From Siphonodentalium dalli (lineage: Eukaryota > Mollusca > Scaphopoda > Gadilida > Siphonodentaliidae), in contig CP136069.1 of assembly GCA_032622095.1 (NCBI GenBank), forward strand, positions 13,874,450-13,938,449: a stretch of DNA of 64,000 bases, read 5' to 3'. Each line of letters starts with the position of its first letter. The first letter of the stretch is position 1. A program made the position numbers and the translations under genes. Positions 45,416 to 56,671 of the stretch are shown one piece after another. Below the pieces are notes generated by a model, which worked only from the letters and a program-made list of their open reading frames with translations, was not told where the DNA came from and ran no database searches.

Positions 45416-45632
45416 TACAGTAATGCCCTAAATAATCAACTCATTAACCACAGCAGAATTATGGGTAACTTTTCAGGATTTAGTCGGAAATATGGCTTGT
45501 TGCCATTCATTGGAAAGGTCTCAATGAGTGCTTTCCAATGAATGGCAACAAGCCATATTTCCGACTAAATCCTGAAAAGTTAACCATAATTCTGCTGTGT
45601 TTAAGCAGTCGATTAATTAGGGCATTTCTGTA
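45416..45632. mobile_element. FamB palindrome, full length
   Basis: TA edges. Centre aaggtctcaatgagtgctttc. Right end ggcatttctgta. Confidence 0.95.
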
Positions 45633-45952
45633 TTTACCCTACTACCTGAGTAAGGTAATTTATGATCTCTCGGTGAACCAGAAGCTAAGTAGCTTCCTAG
45701 GAAGCTACTCAAGCTAGCTCTACATTAAGGAATCAAAGTGACGAAGTCATCTTAAAGCAGAGCCAGCGAATTCATATAAAGAAATCACCTTGAAACAGAA
45801 CCAGTGAAAACATATAAGAGCTGTATAATGCTCAAAAACCTTAGCTTGTAGAATACTTCTGAGGACACTTCATGTTCTACTATAGGAGCGTTCAATCATC
45901 ATCAATATCAAAGGCTTCCGGAGATGGAATTCAGCAGACTCAAAGTGCACAT

Positions 45953-46160
45953 CATGTTATACAAAGGTCATATGTAGAGTACTAAACCTATATGTTATAC
46001 AAAGGTCAAAGGTCATATGTAGAGTAAAGAATGCTAAATCTATGTTATACAAAGGTCATATGTAGAGTAAAGAATACTAAATCTATATCTTATACAAAGG
46101 TCGTATGTAGAGTACTAAACCTATATGTTATACAAAGGTCAAAGGTCATATGTATACACT
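45953..46160 (+). repeat. irregular tandem array, 5 units
   Basis: Units of about 38-51 bases on the theme tatacaaaggtcatatgtag, agtactaaacctatatgtta. Related sequence continues beyond element O at 47023-47095. Confidence 0.88.
46003..46148 (+). promoter_or_regulatory. two perfect DR1 motifs
   Basis: AGGTCAAAGGTCA at 46003-46015 and 46136-46148. A direct repeat of AGGTCA with a 1-base spacer is the classical RXR/HNF4/PPAR-type site. They arise from the tandem units, so use as binding sites is unproven. Confidence 0.3.
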
Positions 46161-46167
46161 GTTATAA

Positions 46168-47022
46168 TAGAGCCCGAAGCCGCCATCGCACGCCGCCATC
46201 GCACGCCGCCGCCGCCAGCCATATTATATCTAACGCCAGCCACATTTAAAAATCTCCGCCGCCGGAATTGTAAAATGGCTGAGCCGTGTGCATGGGCTTA
46301 TATGTCAAGCACAACTGTATTGTGAATCGCAAAGAACTAAACCGCATTGCCTAATATTGGCATACTCGCATGTACACGGCATGGTTGTTATATTATCAGA
46401 ACACATGGCCCCTTAATGTGGAATAGACTATCCCAATGCATGCTTTCATATAACTGAATGGGCGCATCCATTCGGTATTGAAAGGGTTAAAATATAAATT
46501 GTTTATATCGACCACACCCAGTCTCAGACATCTCTGGCATTTGTCAATATATACACATTAGAATAGAAAATAGTTTGAAATATTATATATCATTACTATC
46601 GGGTTCATCATTCAATGATGCATGCATATATCGCAAGATGGCAGTGATGATAGCAGTCTGAAGTCGACAGAAGTCCCAATGTAACTACTTATACCGATTA
46701 GATGGGAAACTACATAGTATATCCATGCCAGTCCTTCGTGAAATTTCGCCATAATGGAAAAGCCCAACATCAAAAGATTACATGTGGTCTGGAATTCTAC
46801 GGGTTCACCACAAACGCTAAAAAAAACGGCGTCTATAACCGGTAACAGGGGATTAGGAACATTTCGGAAACGAAAATACGCTGAATGATAACATCTCAGC
46901 CGGCTGAGCCGCCATATTTCGTCAGCCACGAATGTCGTGACTGAGCCGGCTTAGCTAGCTAACCAGCCACGAAAATCGGTTGAGCCAGCCATGAAAACTA
47001 TTTGTCGTGGCTTCGGGGTCTA
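46168..47022. mobile_element. hAT-like element O, 855 bp
   Basis: Inverted ends TAGAGCCCGAAGCCGCC / GGCTTCGGGGTCTA. Flanked by TGTTATAA and TGTTGTAA (7 of 8). The unoccupied site gtatacagtgttgtaatgaa is at about 47068-47088. Left subterminal gccgccatcgcacgcc repeats and right gccagcc repeats are GC-rich. A 105-codon minus frame (46612-46929) is not a known transposase. Confidence 0.93.
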
Positions 47023-47103
47023 TGTTGTAATGAATACTAAACCTATATGTTATATGAAGGTCATATGTATACAGTGTTGTAATGAATACTAAGCCTTCAG
47101 ATC

Positions 47104-47304
47104 GAATGCCCTAAATAATCAACTCTTTAACCATAGCAGAATTATGGGTAACTTTTCAGGATTTAGTCGGAAATATGGCTTGTTGCCATTCATTGGAAAG
47201 TTCTCAGTGAGTGCTTTCCTATGAATGGCAACAAGCCATATTTTCTAACTAAATCCTGAAAAGTTATCCATAATTCGATTATTTAGGGCATTACCGGTAC
47301 TGTA
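47104..47304. mobile_element. FamB palindrome, right-arm deletion
   Basis: The left end lacks cagt (gatcgaatgccctaaataat). The right arm skips from ccataattc to gattatttagggcatta. Confidence 0.9.
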
Positions 47305-47335
47305 TATTGGCACAATGTTTTCTTAACTTTCAGGA

Positions 47336-47562
47336 AGCTCCCAAGCTGCCCTCCGTCCCTGTCTCCCAAGTTGACCTCTAGGCTACATGGTCCCTGTCTC
47401 CCAAGTTGACCTCTAGGCTGGTCCCTGTCTTTCAAGTCGCCCTCTAGGCTACATGGTCCCTGTCTCCCAAGTCGCCCTCTAGGCTGGTCCCTGTCTCCCA
47501 AGTCGCCATTTAGGCTGGTCCCTGAGACAGGGACCAGCCTAGATGGCGACTTGGGAGACACC
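47336..47562. repeat. 31/35-bp tandem array with an inverted last unit
   Basis: Repeats of gtccctgtctcccaagtcgc plus cctctaggct, with or without acat. At 47524-47562 the unit appears reversed (gacagggaccagcctaga), forming a hairpin end. The 92-codon minus frame is a repeat translation. Confidence 0.93.
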
Positions 47563-47574
47563 TAGGGACCTGCT

Positions 47575-47867
47575 TTTTCGGCCTCAACTGCTATATGGGA
47601 GATCTAGGATCAGATTGAAGTTCCCCAGTTGAAGTTGGTGATGTTCACCCATTAGTCACCTCAATTATGCATTTTATCTTCTGCAATATATGGGGGTGTA
47701 GAAAATGAACAGAATTAAGGGAAAAGTAACTTAAAACAATGTTAATTTGAGACTATAAATACTTCCCAGAAGATGAGGCCGAAGTAGAATGAGGTCCCCA
47801 GAGGGTAAATTTGGTGATGTTAGCCCGCTTTGCAGGATAGCATCACTCAATTCACCCTCTTGGGACG
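47575..47867 (+). mobile_element. FamA long form fragment
   Basis: Starts at ggcctcaactgctatatggg and runs through the internal segment to one full hairpin ending caattcaccctcttggga. The FamA right terminus is replaced by the next array. Confidence 0.85.
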
Positions 47868-48215
47868 ACTAAAGGGACCCACGGTGCTCACAGTGGGTAA
47901 ATATGAAAAAATATAAAAGTCTATAAAACATCACGATTAAAGGGACCCAATGTGCTCACAGCGGGTAAATATGAAAAAATATACAAGTCTGTAAAACATC
48001 ACAATTAAAGGGACACAAGGCACTCACAGTAGGTAAATGTGCAAAAAATATAAATGTCTGTAAAACATCACGATTAATGGGACACAAGGTGCTCACAGCG
48101 GGTAAATATGAAAAAATATACAAGTCTGTAAAACATCACGATTAAAGGGACACAAGGCACTCACAGTAGGTAAATGTGCAAAAAATATAAATGTCTGTAA
48201 AAACATCACCACTAA
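47868..48215 (+). repeat. 68-bp tandem array, 5 copies
   Basis: Unit attaaagggacacaaggcac, tcacagtaggtaaatgtgca and gtctgtaaaacatcac. Two subtypes (cagcggg...tacaag and cagtagg...aaatg) alternate. Confidence 0.93.
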
Positions 48216-48288
48216 GAAGAACATGGAGATATAAATAAATTTTGTTCTTTTTGTACCATATTGTGCCAACAATGCTGGGTTTTAAAGG

Positions 48289-48503
48289 TACAGTAATACC
48301 CTACATAATCAACTCCTTAACTAAAGCAGAATTATGGGTAACGTTTCAGGATCCAGTCAGAAATATGGCTTGTTGCCATTCACCGGAAAGCTCTCAGTGA
48401 GAGCTTTCCGATGTATGGCAACAAGCCATATTTTTGATTAAATCCTGAAAAGTTACCCATAATTCTGCTTTGGTTAAGGAGTCGATTATTTAGGACATTA
48501 CTG
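48289..48503. mobile_element. FamB palindrome, last bases lost
   Basis: Full arms. aaagcag / ctgcttt is a paired change. It ends attactg without the final TA, directly against repeat G. Confidence 0.94.
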
Positions 48504-48506
48504 CTC

Positions 48507-49022
48507 AATCCGATCAGACGGTCCCCATATCATCAACATACAACAACATTTCTTCAAAATACGCTTTAGTTCTCAGAATCGATTAATTGCAACAAAAATA
48601 ATGCTAACCACTGTCAACTATATGGTATAAAATTTCCTAAAACATGTTAATTTTATCAACATTTTGTTCAACGAAATATTATCACTGGAGTATCACAAAA
48701 TTTGGCTGTATTACCACTTGATTTTAGAGTTATCCATCTTCATCCGCAATTTTGTCAGAGACCGTCCATTTGACGTAAATTTTTGGGCCACAAATATTTG
48801 CACATCCCGAGAAATAACAATTAATCTTCATAAATTGTTGGGCCACAAATAATTGCACATCCCGAGAAATAACAAACTTCATAAATTGTTATCTGATCAC
48901 TCCGAGCTTTGATGGGTGTGTTCCTCGACTCAATCAAATATTTTTTACCCCCACCCCCTCCCCACCCCCCCCTCCCAAGCCAAAGAAATAGTAATTTAGG
49001 AGCATTAATTCAGATAATGCAT
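48507..49022 (-). repeat. dispersed repeat G, copy 2
   Basis: Reverse-orientation relative of 22091-22523. It contains a two-copy tandem duplication (gggccacaaata, ttgcacatcccgagaaataa) at about 48784-48893 and a C-rich run at about 48950-48978. Confidence 0.8.
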
Positions 49023-49235
49023 AGTTATAACAAGGGCACAATTTTAGCATCAACTAGTAAACATGGATAGAAGCCTATAATTGACCCATTTTCTTTCCTT
49101 CACATGAACAAAGCCATCAGTCATACATCACTGGGAATACAGAGAGGTTATTTGCTTTAATTAAGAATAAAATCCCAGTGAATTTGATCAGAGTCCCTCA
49201 TAATAAGATCTGACAGCCACTACATAGTGTACAGC

Positions 49236-49485
49236 CAAGCCTTGAAATAGTGTGTCTGTCATTTGCAGAATGAGGTCCCCAGAGGGTGAATTTAGTGATG
49301 CATAGCGGGCTAGCATCACCAAATTCACACTCTGGGGATCTCATTCTGCTTTTATACAACTCAGCAAAATGAGGTTCCCAGAGGGTTAATTTGGTGATGC
49401 TAGCCCGCTATGCGGGGTAGCATCACTAAATTCACCCTCTGGGGACCTCATTCTGCAAATGACAGGCACACTATTTCAAGGCTTG
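49236..49485. mobile_element. FamA two-hairpin MITE (A1) with TSD
   Basis: TGTACAGC (49228-49235) and TGTAGAGC (49486-49493) flank it. The first hairpin is shortened at its loop (gtgatgcatagcgggc). Confidence 0.95.
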
Positions 49486-49663
49486 TGTAGAGCTTCAGTT
49501 AATGAAGCCAGATTAATAATACTTGCACATTGAAGCAATTTGAAGGGTCCCTGGTTGTTCAACTAACCAAATGATGAGTAAAACAGAATCAATTTAATGG
49601 GTCACTGAGTGCATGATTTAAATTGATCTATAACCAGAAGGCCACTGTTTCCTTATTTGTTGG

Positions 49664-50100
49664 TTAACCCTTTGAGTGCCAGGTCCGATTTTTTGTATCA
49701 ACCCATATACCCTGTGCCAATGCATTCTCTTATATATGCGAGTCGACCATAGGTCGCCTCGCATATATAAGAGAATGCATTGGCCTAACAATTTTTCATC
49801 ATTTGTTATTATTTTTTACAATTTTAATAATTGTTTCTTATATTCTTTAACAGGCTTATTTTGTAGGTTTATAGGGCCAGGGAATCTTACGTTTTTCATG
49901 GGCATCAAAATTATTACTATGAATACTTGGTGATAGTTTTGAGTTATAACATGCCCTATAGCATGCTTAAGCATACTAAAAAAAAATTCAACCAAAAAAA
50001 AAAAAAAAATCTAAAAAAAAATAAATAATAATTTTAGGGCCGATTTTACAGAACGTAAATTAGGGCCGATGAGATCGGCCCGTGGCACTCAAAGGGTTAA
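49664..50100 (+). mobile_element. C2 element, long form
   Basis: TTAA at 49664-49667 and 50097-50100. One hairpin (about 49717-49788), then the gccagggaatcttacgtttt piece and gggccgatgagatcggccc before the right end. Confidence 0.96.
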
Positions 50101-50222
50101 TGGATAATTGTTTCTAAAGACAGGGCAGGAAGACAGATGAGAAGGGGGGATAAAATATCAAATTGTTGCCTGTATTCAGTTTTCATGGGCTTTTCAAAGT
50201 GACTGGGTTCACACTGTCATAC

Positions 50223-50414
50223 ATGTAATGCCCTAATTAATCGACTTCTTAACCACAGTATAATTATGGGTAAGTTTTCAGGATTTAGTCGGAAATATGG
50301 CTTGTTGCCATTCATCGGAAGCTCTCACTGAGAGCCATATTTCCGACTAAATCCTGAAAAGTTACCCATAATTCTGCTATGGTTAAGGAGTCGAATACTT
50401 AGGGCATAACCGTA
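50223..50414. mobile_element. FamB palindrome, right-arm deletion at the centre
   Basis: gctctcactgagag is followed directly by ccatatttccgac, so the right arm lacks ctttccgatgaatggcaaca. Edges worn (catgtaatg, ataaccgta). Confidence 0.92.
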
Positions 50415-50439
50415 GGCCAAATTGGCCAATTTGATATTC

Positions 50440-50835
50440 GTGACTGATTATTCTTTCGCATCTTGTCATATTTATAATTAATAAATTCTAAATACTACGT
50501 TTCTAACGAACAATTATTTACTATTACAGGAATGCACTCCATATTTGGAAACAGTTTGTTACGTCATGTTGGAAATGCTGCGTCGTTGTAGAAATGAAAT
50601 ATAATGGAGACTTCTGAAGAAGTACATTCGTTAGGAGAGACCTGTTAATGAAGGCTACCAAACTGATGATGTTAAACTTGGACACCTCACATTTAAAGAT
50701 ATGGGTGGCCTTCATGGTGGGTATAGCTAGCTGTTAAAATAGTCACAAGCGCTAAAACCACCATAAACAGAAAGAATATTATTTAAAAGACAGATGTTCT
50801 GATATCAATCATAAATATCCAATACATTCAGGACA
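50440..50835 (+). repeat. dispersed segment R, copy 1
   Basis: Aligns with 56625-57015 from gattattctttcgcatcttg through ggaatgcactccatatttgg and gacacctcacatttaaa to cagaaagaatatta. The minus frame 50524-50715 is conserved in outline in copy 2 (KCEVSKFNIISLV / KCEVSKYNIINLV), but substitutions are not clearly synonymous. Confidence 0.85.
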
Positions 50836-50909
50836 GACGACAAGGGGGGGGGGGAATTAGATCATGTCATGAATCATTACTTTAACCCTTGGAACTACCA
50901 ACGAATCTA

Positions 50910-51215
50910 ATTCAAGTATAGTGCGACGTTTGTTGCAAATAAATGCGAGTAGACCCACTACCGACAAAGAATGCGTGTGGTCAACACGAATTTAATTGCT
51001 GATGCGTCTTGAGATCCGTGTTTGAAACAAACGTTGCATCACCGTCGACTCGAATTTAATTTGGAGACATGCAAACGAGCTGCATAATGATATGCTAATG
51101 AGGGAATTCCAATTGAAACTGGAAAACACCAACGACCATGACATAATTTGGTGGTATTTGAATTCGAGTCGACGAAAGTGCGACGTTTGTTTCAAATTAA
51201 ATGCGAGTCGACGCA
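50910..51215. repeat. cluster of direct and inverted copies of a 35-bp motif
   Basis: gtgcgacgtttgttgcaaat (about 50923) and gtgcgacgtttgtttcaaat (about 51178) are direct copies. tttgaaacaaacgttgcatc (about 51021) and cgtcgactcgaatttaattt (about 51043) are inverted ones. Possibly remnants of one transposon's termini. Confidence 0.65.
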
Positions 51216-52435
51216 CTAAATAAATATTTATTCCGTTTGGATATACACGCTATACTGTGCATGGACGTGTGCAAATTTAACATCAACGATGGGTTGAAAT
51301 TGTTCTTGTAATTTGATTTTCCAGCAATGAATTATTGGGGAATTTGTTGTTTTTAGACCAACATTTGCATATTTTCCTACTTTTGGTCCAACATTTTGAC
51401 TGAAATGGCCTGTGTCCTGGTCCCTCGTGACCCCCGTGGCCAGCCAAAAAAAACTGCTAATTATTTTCCTATGCTTCTGTTCAAAATTATGAACTTAAAT
51501 GGTCATCAGTTGGAAATTTTCCAACCTTCGTGGGGGTGTCAGGTTGGAAATTGTCAGCACTTGGAAAGCTTGAGGCCAGTCTAATGCTATATAGGTTTTT
51601 GCGGTTTTCATGTTCAAAGTTTTCTCCCGCTGTGCCAAACTATGATCGGATTTTCAGGTTCAGATCTCTGATTTTTCTTCTACTGGCAGAACCATGGTGT
51701 GCCCAGTGCATGATCACAAGTCTACTGATCAATTCAGAATATGTTCCAGCACGGATATTATTGTGATTCTCGTAGATACTTTAGGAAATAATTCCAAAAA
51801 ACGTAAGATAAACCAAGGCAAAGCTTACGTCTCCGCTGATATTGACCAAGAACATACACCTTATAAAAATAAACAGGAACGAGCGTACTAAAGTACCAAA
51901 TCCGAATCATCCACATCCTAAATTGTGATCGTAAGTAACACGCATTTCCGTCAGAAACAGGAAAAGCATGGGATTTATCTACTACAGACGCTTATGCCTT
52001 TTGGTCTCAATAGTCTAGACTAGAGCGCATTTTCTGCCTTTGTCTTTCCTACTGTTGGGTTTACAAGAGAATTTCACTATTATAGCCATTCATAAATAGT
52101 GTTATATGATATCCTGAGGCTCGATATTATTATATCTAATTTTTTTTTTTGTCTATACACCCCATTAGACTCTGAGGAAACACAAGTTATAGTGCTGATT
52201 GCAAATTTTATTTTTATCAACTTTGGTGATTTTTAGGGTATACGGTTTGTGCAGTATTAGAAAATGGAAGAAAATCTTGTTCTGTAAGAAATATACAAAT
52301 GAATGCACTAAACATGCTCCAAAAATTTGAACTTAAAGTAGATATACAGCAATTGATTGAAGGATCAAGTCTTAATTATTGTCTTAATGTTTTAAAAAGT
52401 CACATGAATCCAGTATTACCTGTGAGGCAAAATAT
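51216..52435. other. unique sequence, no recognised gene
   Basis: Several 62-78 codon plus-strand frames overlap in 51396-51891 without domain or splice support. No repeat family recognised. Confidence 0.4.
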
Positions 52436-52897
52436 GACCCGCCATATCAAATCCAATCGTAAGTCGGGATTTTTTTACCCTGTGCCAATGCATTCTCTTA
52501 TATATTCGAGTCGACCATAGGTTGATCGCCTCGCATATATAAGAGAATGCATTGGCCTAACAATTTTTTACAATTTTAATAATGTTTTTTGTATTCTTTA
52601 ACAATTTTATAATTTCACCCATACAGAGCCCCAGACAAACATGAGCAGACAACACTCTTCTATATGCTTCTATATATGTGTGGGGCTCCCTGCAGGGTAA
52701 TGGATGTTTTTTTATTTTATGTCCTAAAAATTATAAGAAACATTTATTTAAAAAAAATGATAAAAAAATTGTTAGGCCAATGCATTCTCTTATATATGCG
52801 AGGCGACCTATGGTCGACTCGCATATATAAGAGAATGCATTGGCACAGCATAAAAAAATCCCGACTTACGACTGGATTTGATATGGCGGGTCACATA
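52436..52897 (+). mobile_element. C3 element, three hairpins
   Basis: Left end tgacccgccatatcaaatcc, right end ggatttgatatggcgggtca. The first outer hairpin has a 5-base insertion at its loop (ccataggttgatcgcc). Confidence 0.94.
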
Positions 52898-53230
52898 TAT
52901 GCGAATTCACAAAAGTATAACTGCCTAATCCTGGTTATTCCAAAGCTATTATACGCCTTTTCATATTACCCATATAACTCATATACACACTATAGATTAC
53001 ATGTATATTTACATTATTGTACTGCATGGCGTATACATGTACCATTGTATTTTGGTTTGCTTAATAAATTCATTCATTCATTAAACAAATAAAACAAAAG
53101 TGGCTTTAATACTAAAAGAATGTTCTGCGCTTGAAAAGATATATTTGATCGATGAGAGGGACTAAATCAATATATAACATAGTCTTCATTCTTCACTGAA
53201 TGTTCTGCTCCTAATTCTTATGATACGGCA
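52898..53230. other. unique AT-rich spacer
   Basis: Contains gtttgcttaataaattcatt at about 53055, an AATAAA-containing stretch that could be a polyadenylation signal, but no upstream gene is visible. Confidence 0.35.
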
Positions 53231-53843
53231 TATAGTAATGCCCTAAATAATCGACTCCTTAACCACAGCAGAATTATGGGAAACTTTTCAGGATTTAATC
53301 GGAAATATGGCTTGTTGACATTCATCGTAAAGCTCTCCCGGAGAGCTTTCCAAGGAATGGCAACAAGCCATATTTCCGACTAAATCCTGAAAAGTTACCC
53401 ATAATTCTGCTGTGGTTAACCCTTTACCCAACAAACCGGCCAAAACCGGCCAAATAAAGCTTCAACAGCCTAAAATATCTTCGGTCTGTCTCAATAGAAC
53501 CATACAAATATGGATATCATTGGAACCGGCTCCTTGACCACATTGTGATAGTTACAGTTATGCCCTGTGCCAATGCATTCTCTTATATATGCGAGTCGAT
53601 CATAGGTCGCCTCGCATATATAAGAGAATGCATTGGCCTAAACAAAATCTTTTTTTAACACTTTTTACCATTTTTTCTTACATTCTTTAACAATTTTATA
53701 ATTTTTAATGTGTTAAGCCAATGCATTCTCTTATATATGCGAGGCGACCTATGGTCGACTCGCATATATAAGAGAATGCATTGGCACAGGGCCCTTCTGT
53801 TGGGTAAAGGGTTAAGGGGTCGATTACTTAGAGCATTACTGTA
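53231..53843. mobile_element. FamB palindrome split by a C1 insertion
   Basis: FamB left part 53231-53415 and right part 53816-53843. Removing the insert and one TTAA restores gctgtggTTAAggggtcgat, the normal FamB right arm. Confidence 0.97.
53416..53815 (+). mobile_element. C1 element nested in FamB
   Basis: 400 bp with TTAA at 53416-53419 and 53812-53815, two hairpins (about 53566-53638 and 53715-53787) and the full long arm. Confidence 0.98.
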
Positions 53844-54176
53844 CGACATTTTAGTTTTGACTATTGCTGAGTCTTCGTTAGTCTCTATCACTCAGGATAA
53901 GGAGGATAGAATTATCCTATCATGAACAGTTTCGAAAATAAAATATACAACATTTCAGAATTAACAAATAATTTTGGCGGACGAACCCAGAACATGAATT
54001 TCCCTGAAAAACATTGAAAAATGGCATTTATACTTGAAATATTGACAAGTTATCTGAGTAACTTATGTAATCAAACCCATAGATTCTGAAAATGCAATAA
54101 AAAGTTTGGTGCCAAAATTGCAGGTAGGACCTTTTAGAAGCCCACCGACGATATGTAACAGAGTATATACATGTAA
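53844..54176. other. unique spacer
   Basis: Nothing recognised. Confidence 0.4.
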
Positions 54177-54629
54177 TGCCATATCAAATCCAGTCGTAAG
54201 TCGGGATTTTTTTTACCCTGTGCCAATGCATTCTCTTATATATGCGAGTCGACCATAGGTCGCCTCGCATATATAAGAGATTGCATTGGCCTAACAATTT
54301 TTTATCATTTTTTTTAAATAAATGTTTCTTACAATATTTAGGACATAAAATAAAAAATATCCATTACCCTGCAGGGAGGCCCACACATATATAGAAGCAT
54401 ATAGAAGAGTGTCGTCTGCTCATGTTTGTCTGGGGCTCTGTATGGGTGAAATTATAAAATTGTTAAAGAATATAAGAAAAAATTATTAAAATTGTAAAAA
54501 ATTGTTAGGCCAATGCATTCTCTTATATATGCGAGGCGACCTATGGTCGACTCGCATATATAAGAGAATGCATTGGCACAGGGTAAAAAAAATCCCGACT
54601 TACGACTGGATTTGATATGGTGGGTCACA
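54177..54629 (-). mobile_element. C3 element, opposite orientation
   Basis: The outer ends and hairpins read as in the other copies (they are symmetric), but the central hairpin block is reversed (ctgcagggaggcccacacat ... tctggggctctgtatgggtg). The left end lacks tgtgaccc. Confidence 0.93.
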
Positions 54630-54857
54630 TATACATGTAATGGAAGGCCAAGTGGTTCATAACAGGGTTCACACAGGAAAATGTTTTGGCCAATTCTGAT
54701 TTTTTTTTTTATTTAACATCTAACATTCTATATAATTACATCCATACATTCAAATATCGTGTCTAGACTTAATTCTTTAATCCCAGCTTTGTTACTTGAC
54801 AATATAAAACTATACCCACCATCTCCGATTCAGCCTTTAATGACAGACAAGGATTCA

Positions 54858-54975
54858 TTAACCCTTTGAACACTGACGTCCTGAAAGTTAAATGGTCCCC
54901 ACCAGAGGCACCTGACATTATAGTGTTTCCGACAGTACGAGTACGTATTCCAGTCTCTCGGGTTCAAAGGATTAA
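54858..54975. mobile_element. C6, small TTAA element, 118 bp
   Basis: TTAA at both ends. Ends ttaaccctttgaacactgac and gggttcaaaggattaa. It lacks the FamC hairpin. The interior is ctgaaagttaaatggtcccc ... gagtacgtattccagtctct. Confidence 0.8.
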
Positions 54976-55253
54976 TGTTAATACTCATTACTGTTTTGTT
55001 GCATTTGGCCCATTGATCATGCTATAAATTAGATTCTCATGTCACTCCCATTACAAAATCAATTTGGGTTTTTAAATTAGATTTCCGATTTTGGGGTAAA
55101 AAACAAAACTTTGGCCAAATGAAATTTTGTTTGGCCAGCATTGTCGAAAAAAAAATTGGCCATTGGCCGAAAAGCGACGGTTCATCGTTTTAGAGATATT
55201 GTAACTGATGATGATATCGGTGAAATTTTGATTTTAATACATTACACCTCTCC

Positions 55254-55490
55254 TTAACCCTTTGAGTGCCAGGGGCCGATCTCATCGGTCCTAAACCTAC
55301 AAAATAAGTCTGTTAAAGAATATAAGAATAAATTATTAAAATTGTAAAAAATTGTAAAAAAAAAATGTTAGGCCAATGCATTCTCTTATATATGCGAGGC
55401 GACCCATGGTCGACTCGCATATATAAGAGAATGCATTGGCACAGGGTATATGGGTTGATATAAAAATCGACCTGGCACTCAAAGGGTTAA
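55254..55490 (-). mobile_element. C2 element, TTAA target
   Basis: TTAA at 55254-55257 and 55487-55490, 237 bp, one hairpin (about 55370-55443). Confidence 0.96.
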
Positions 55491-55939
55491 TACTACATAT
55501 ACATACACTATCTCTTTCTCTGCTCCTACAACATACATGTATACTATTTAAATTCCTAATTAAACCCTTTGGCTATAAACTTCATTTGGCCCTTTGCATA
55601 GGCTCCAAATTACTTTCGAAATTGATAATAGCCCAACATCAGGTAACGGTCTTTGTACTCCCATTTGTTAAATATGATGAGGGTGTTTTTGCTGCGATTT
55701 TAACTATATTACAATTTAGACCTCTTGCAGAACACTCCATTACTAACGATATTTATCACATGGCAAATTACACAGCCTTCATGTGAGTAGCATTTCTAAT
55801 TTTATACACCATGCAAGCTACCAATTATCTTCTTTATATTTAGTTGACTAACTAACAGGGCTTTCATAGCCTACTCTACAATTATGATGTATCCAGGAAA
55901 TATCATTGCCTGTATGCATACTAGCCGGGTTTAGAACCT
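55491..55939. other. unique sequence
   Basis: The plus frame 55436-55786 starts inside the C2 element, so its reading is not trusted as a gene, although its later part (about 55550-55786) is non-repeat and open. Confidence 0.35.
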
Positions 55940-56097
55940 ACAGTAATGCCCTAATTAATCGACTCCATAACCATAGCATAATTTCTCCCCGAGAGCTTTC
56001 CAATGAATGGCAACAAGCCATATTTCCGACTAAAACCTGAAAAGTTACCCATAATTCTGCTGTGGTTATGGAGTCGATTAATTAGGGCATTACTGTA
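55940..56097. mobile_element. FamB, shortened left arm
   Basis: The left arm stops at agcataatt before ctccccgagagctttc. The right arm is full. gactccataacca / tggttatggagtc is a paired change. TA edges. Confidence 0.95.
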
Positions 56098-56179
56098 CCC
56101 TCAGTCTAGCGACATTCCTATAGCAACCCTTGAATAATTTCACAACAAAATTAAAACCCAGTCTCTTTGAAAAGCCAAT

Positions 56180-56398
56180 GAAAATCATAACGGATGTACG
56201 TCGCTAGATCTCGCAATGAAAATCATAACGGATGTACGTCGCTAGATCTCGGATGTACGTCGCTAGATCTCACAATTAAAATCATAACAGATGTACGTCG
56301 CTAGATCTCGCAATTAAAATCATAACGGATGTACGTCGCTAGATCTCGCAATGAAAATCATAACTGATGTACGTCGCTAGATCTCGCAATTAAAATTA
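56180..56398 (+). repeat. 38-bp tandem array, 6 copies
   Basis: gatgtacgtcgctagatctc recurs at spacings 37, 22, 38, 38 and 39, separated by gcaatnaaaatcataac. Confidence 0.93.
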
Positions 56399-56437
56399 GT
56401 TTCTGTATTAAAGAGATTCCCTCCAATTCATTGGAGA

Positions 56438-56671
56438 GTGCCGCAGACTATGCGCGATTTAATTGGTTCATCAATTCTTAGATCAGAGGTAAATGAAGTG
56501 TTGACATTTTCCCACGCATTGTCAACCTCAACTATTGTTAGAAAACTGAATAGAGGCGATATATCCATAATTAATTTTACTCATCGCAATATAGGAGACA
56601 TCATCTTTGAGTTTTTATCAGTCAACGATATTCATGACAGATTATTCTTTCGCATCTTGTTGTATTTATAA
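56438..56671 (+). CDS. hypothetical 77-codon frame beside segment R
   Basis: Non-repeat for most of its length, with a peptide of ordinary composition (RKLNRGDISIINFTHRNIGD). Its last 12 codons enter segment R, where copy 1 has an upstream stop. No domain recognised; could be a terminal exon or chance. Confidence 0.2.
   Translation: MPQTMRDLIGSSILRSEVNEVLTFSHALSTSTIVRKLNRGDISIINFTHRNIGDIIFEFLSVNDIHDRLFFRILLYL

Noticed and set aside
53055-53080. AATAAA as a gene end
   Set aside because: Common by chance in AT-rich DNA, and no exon is visible upstream.
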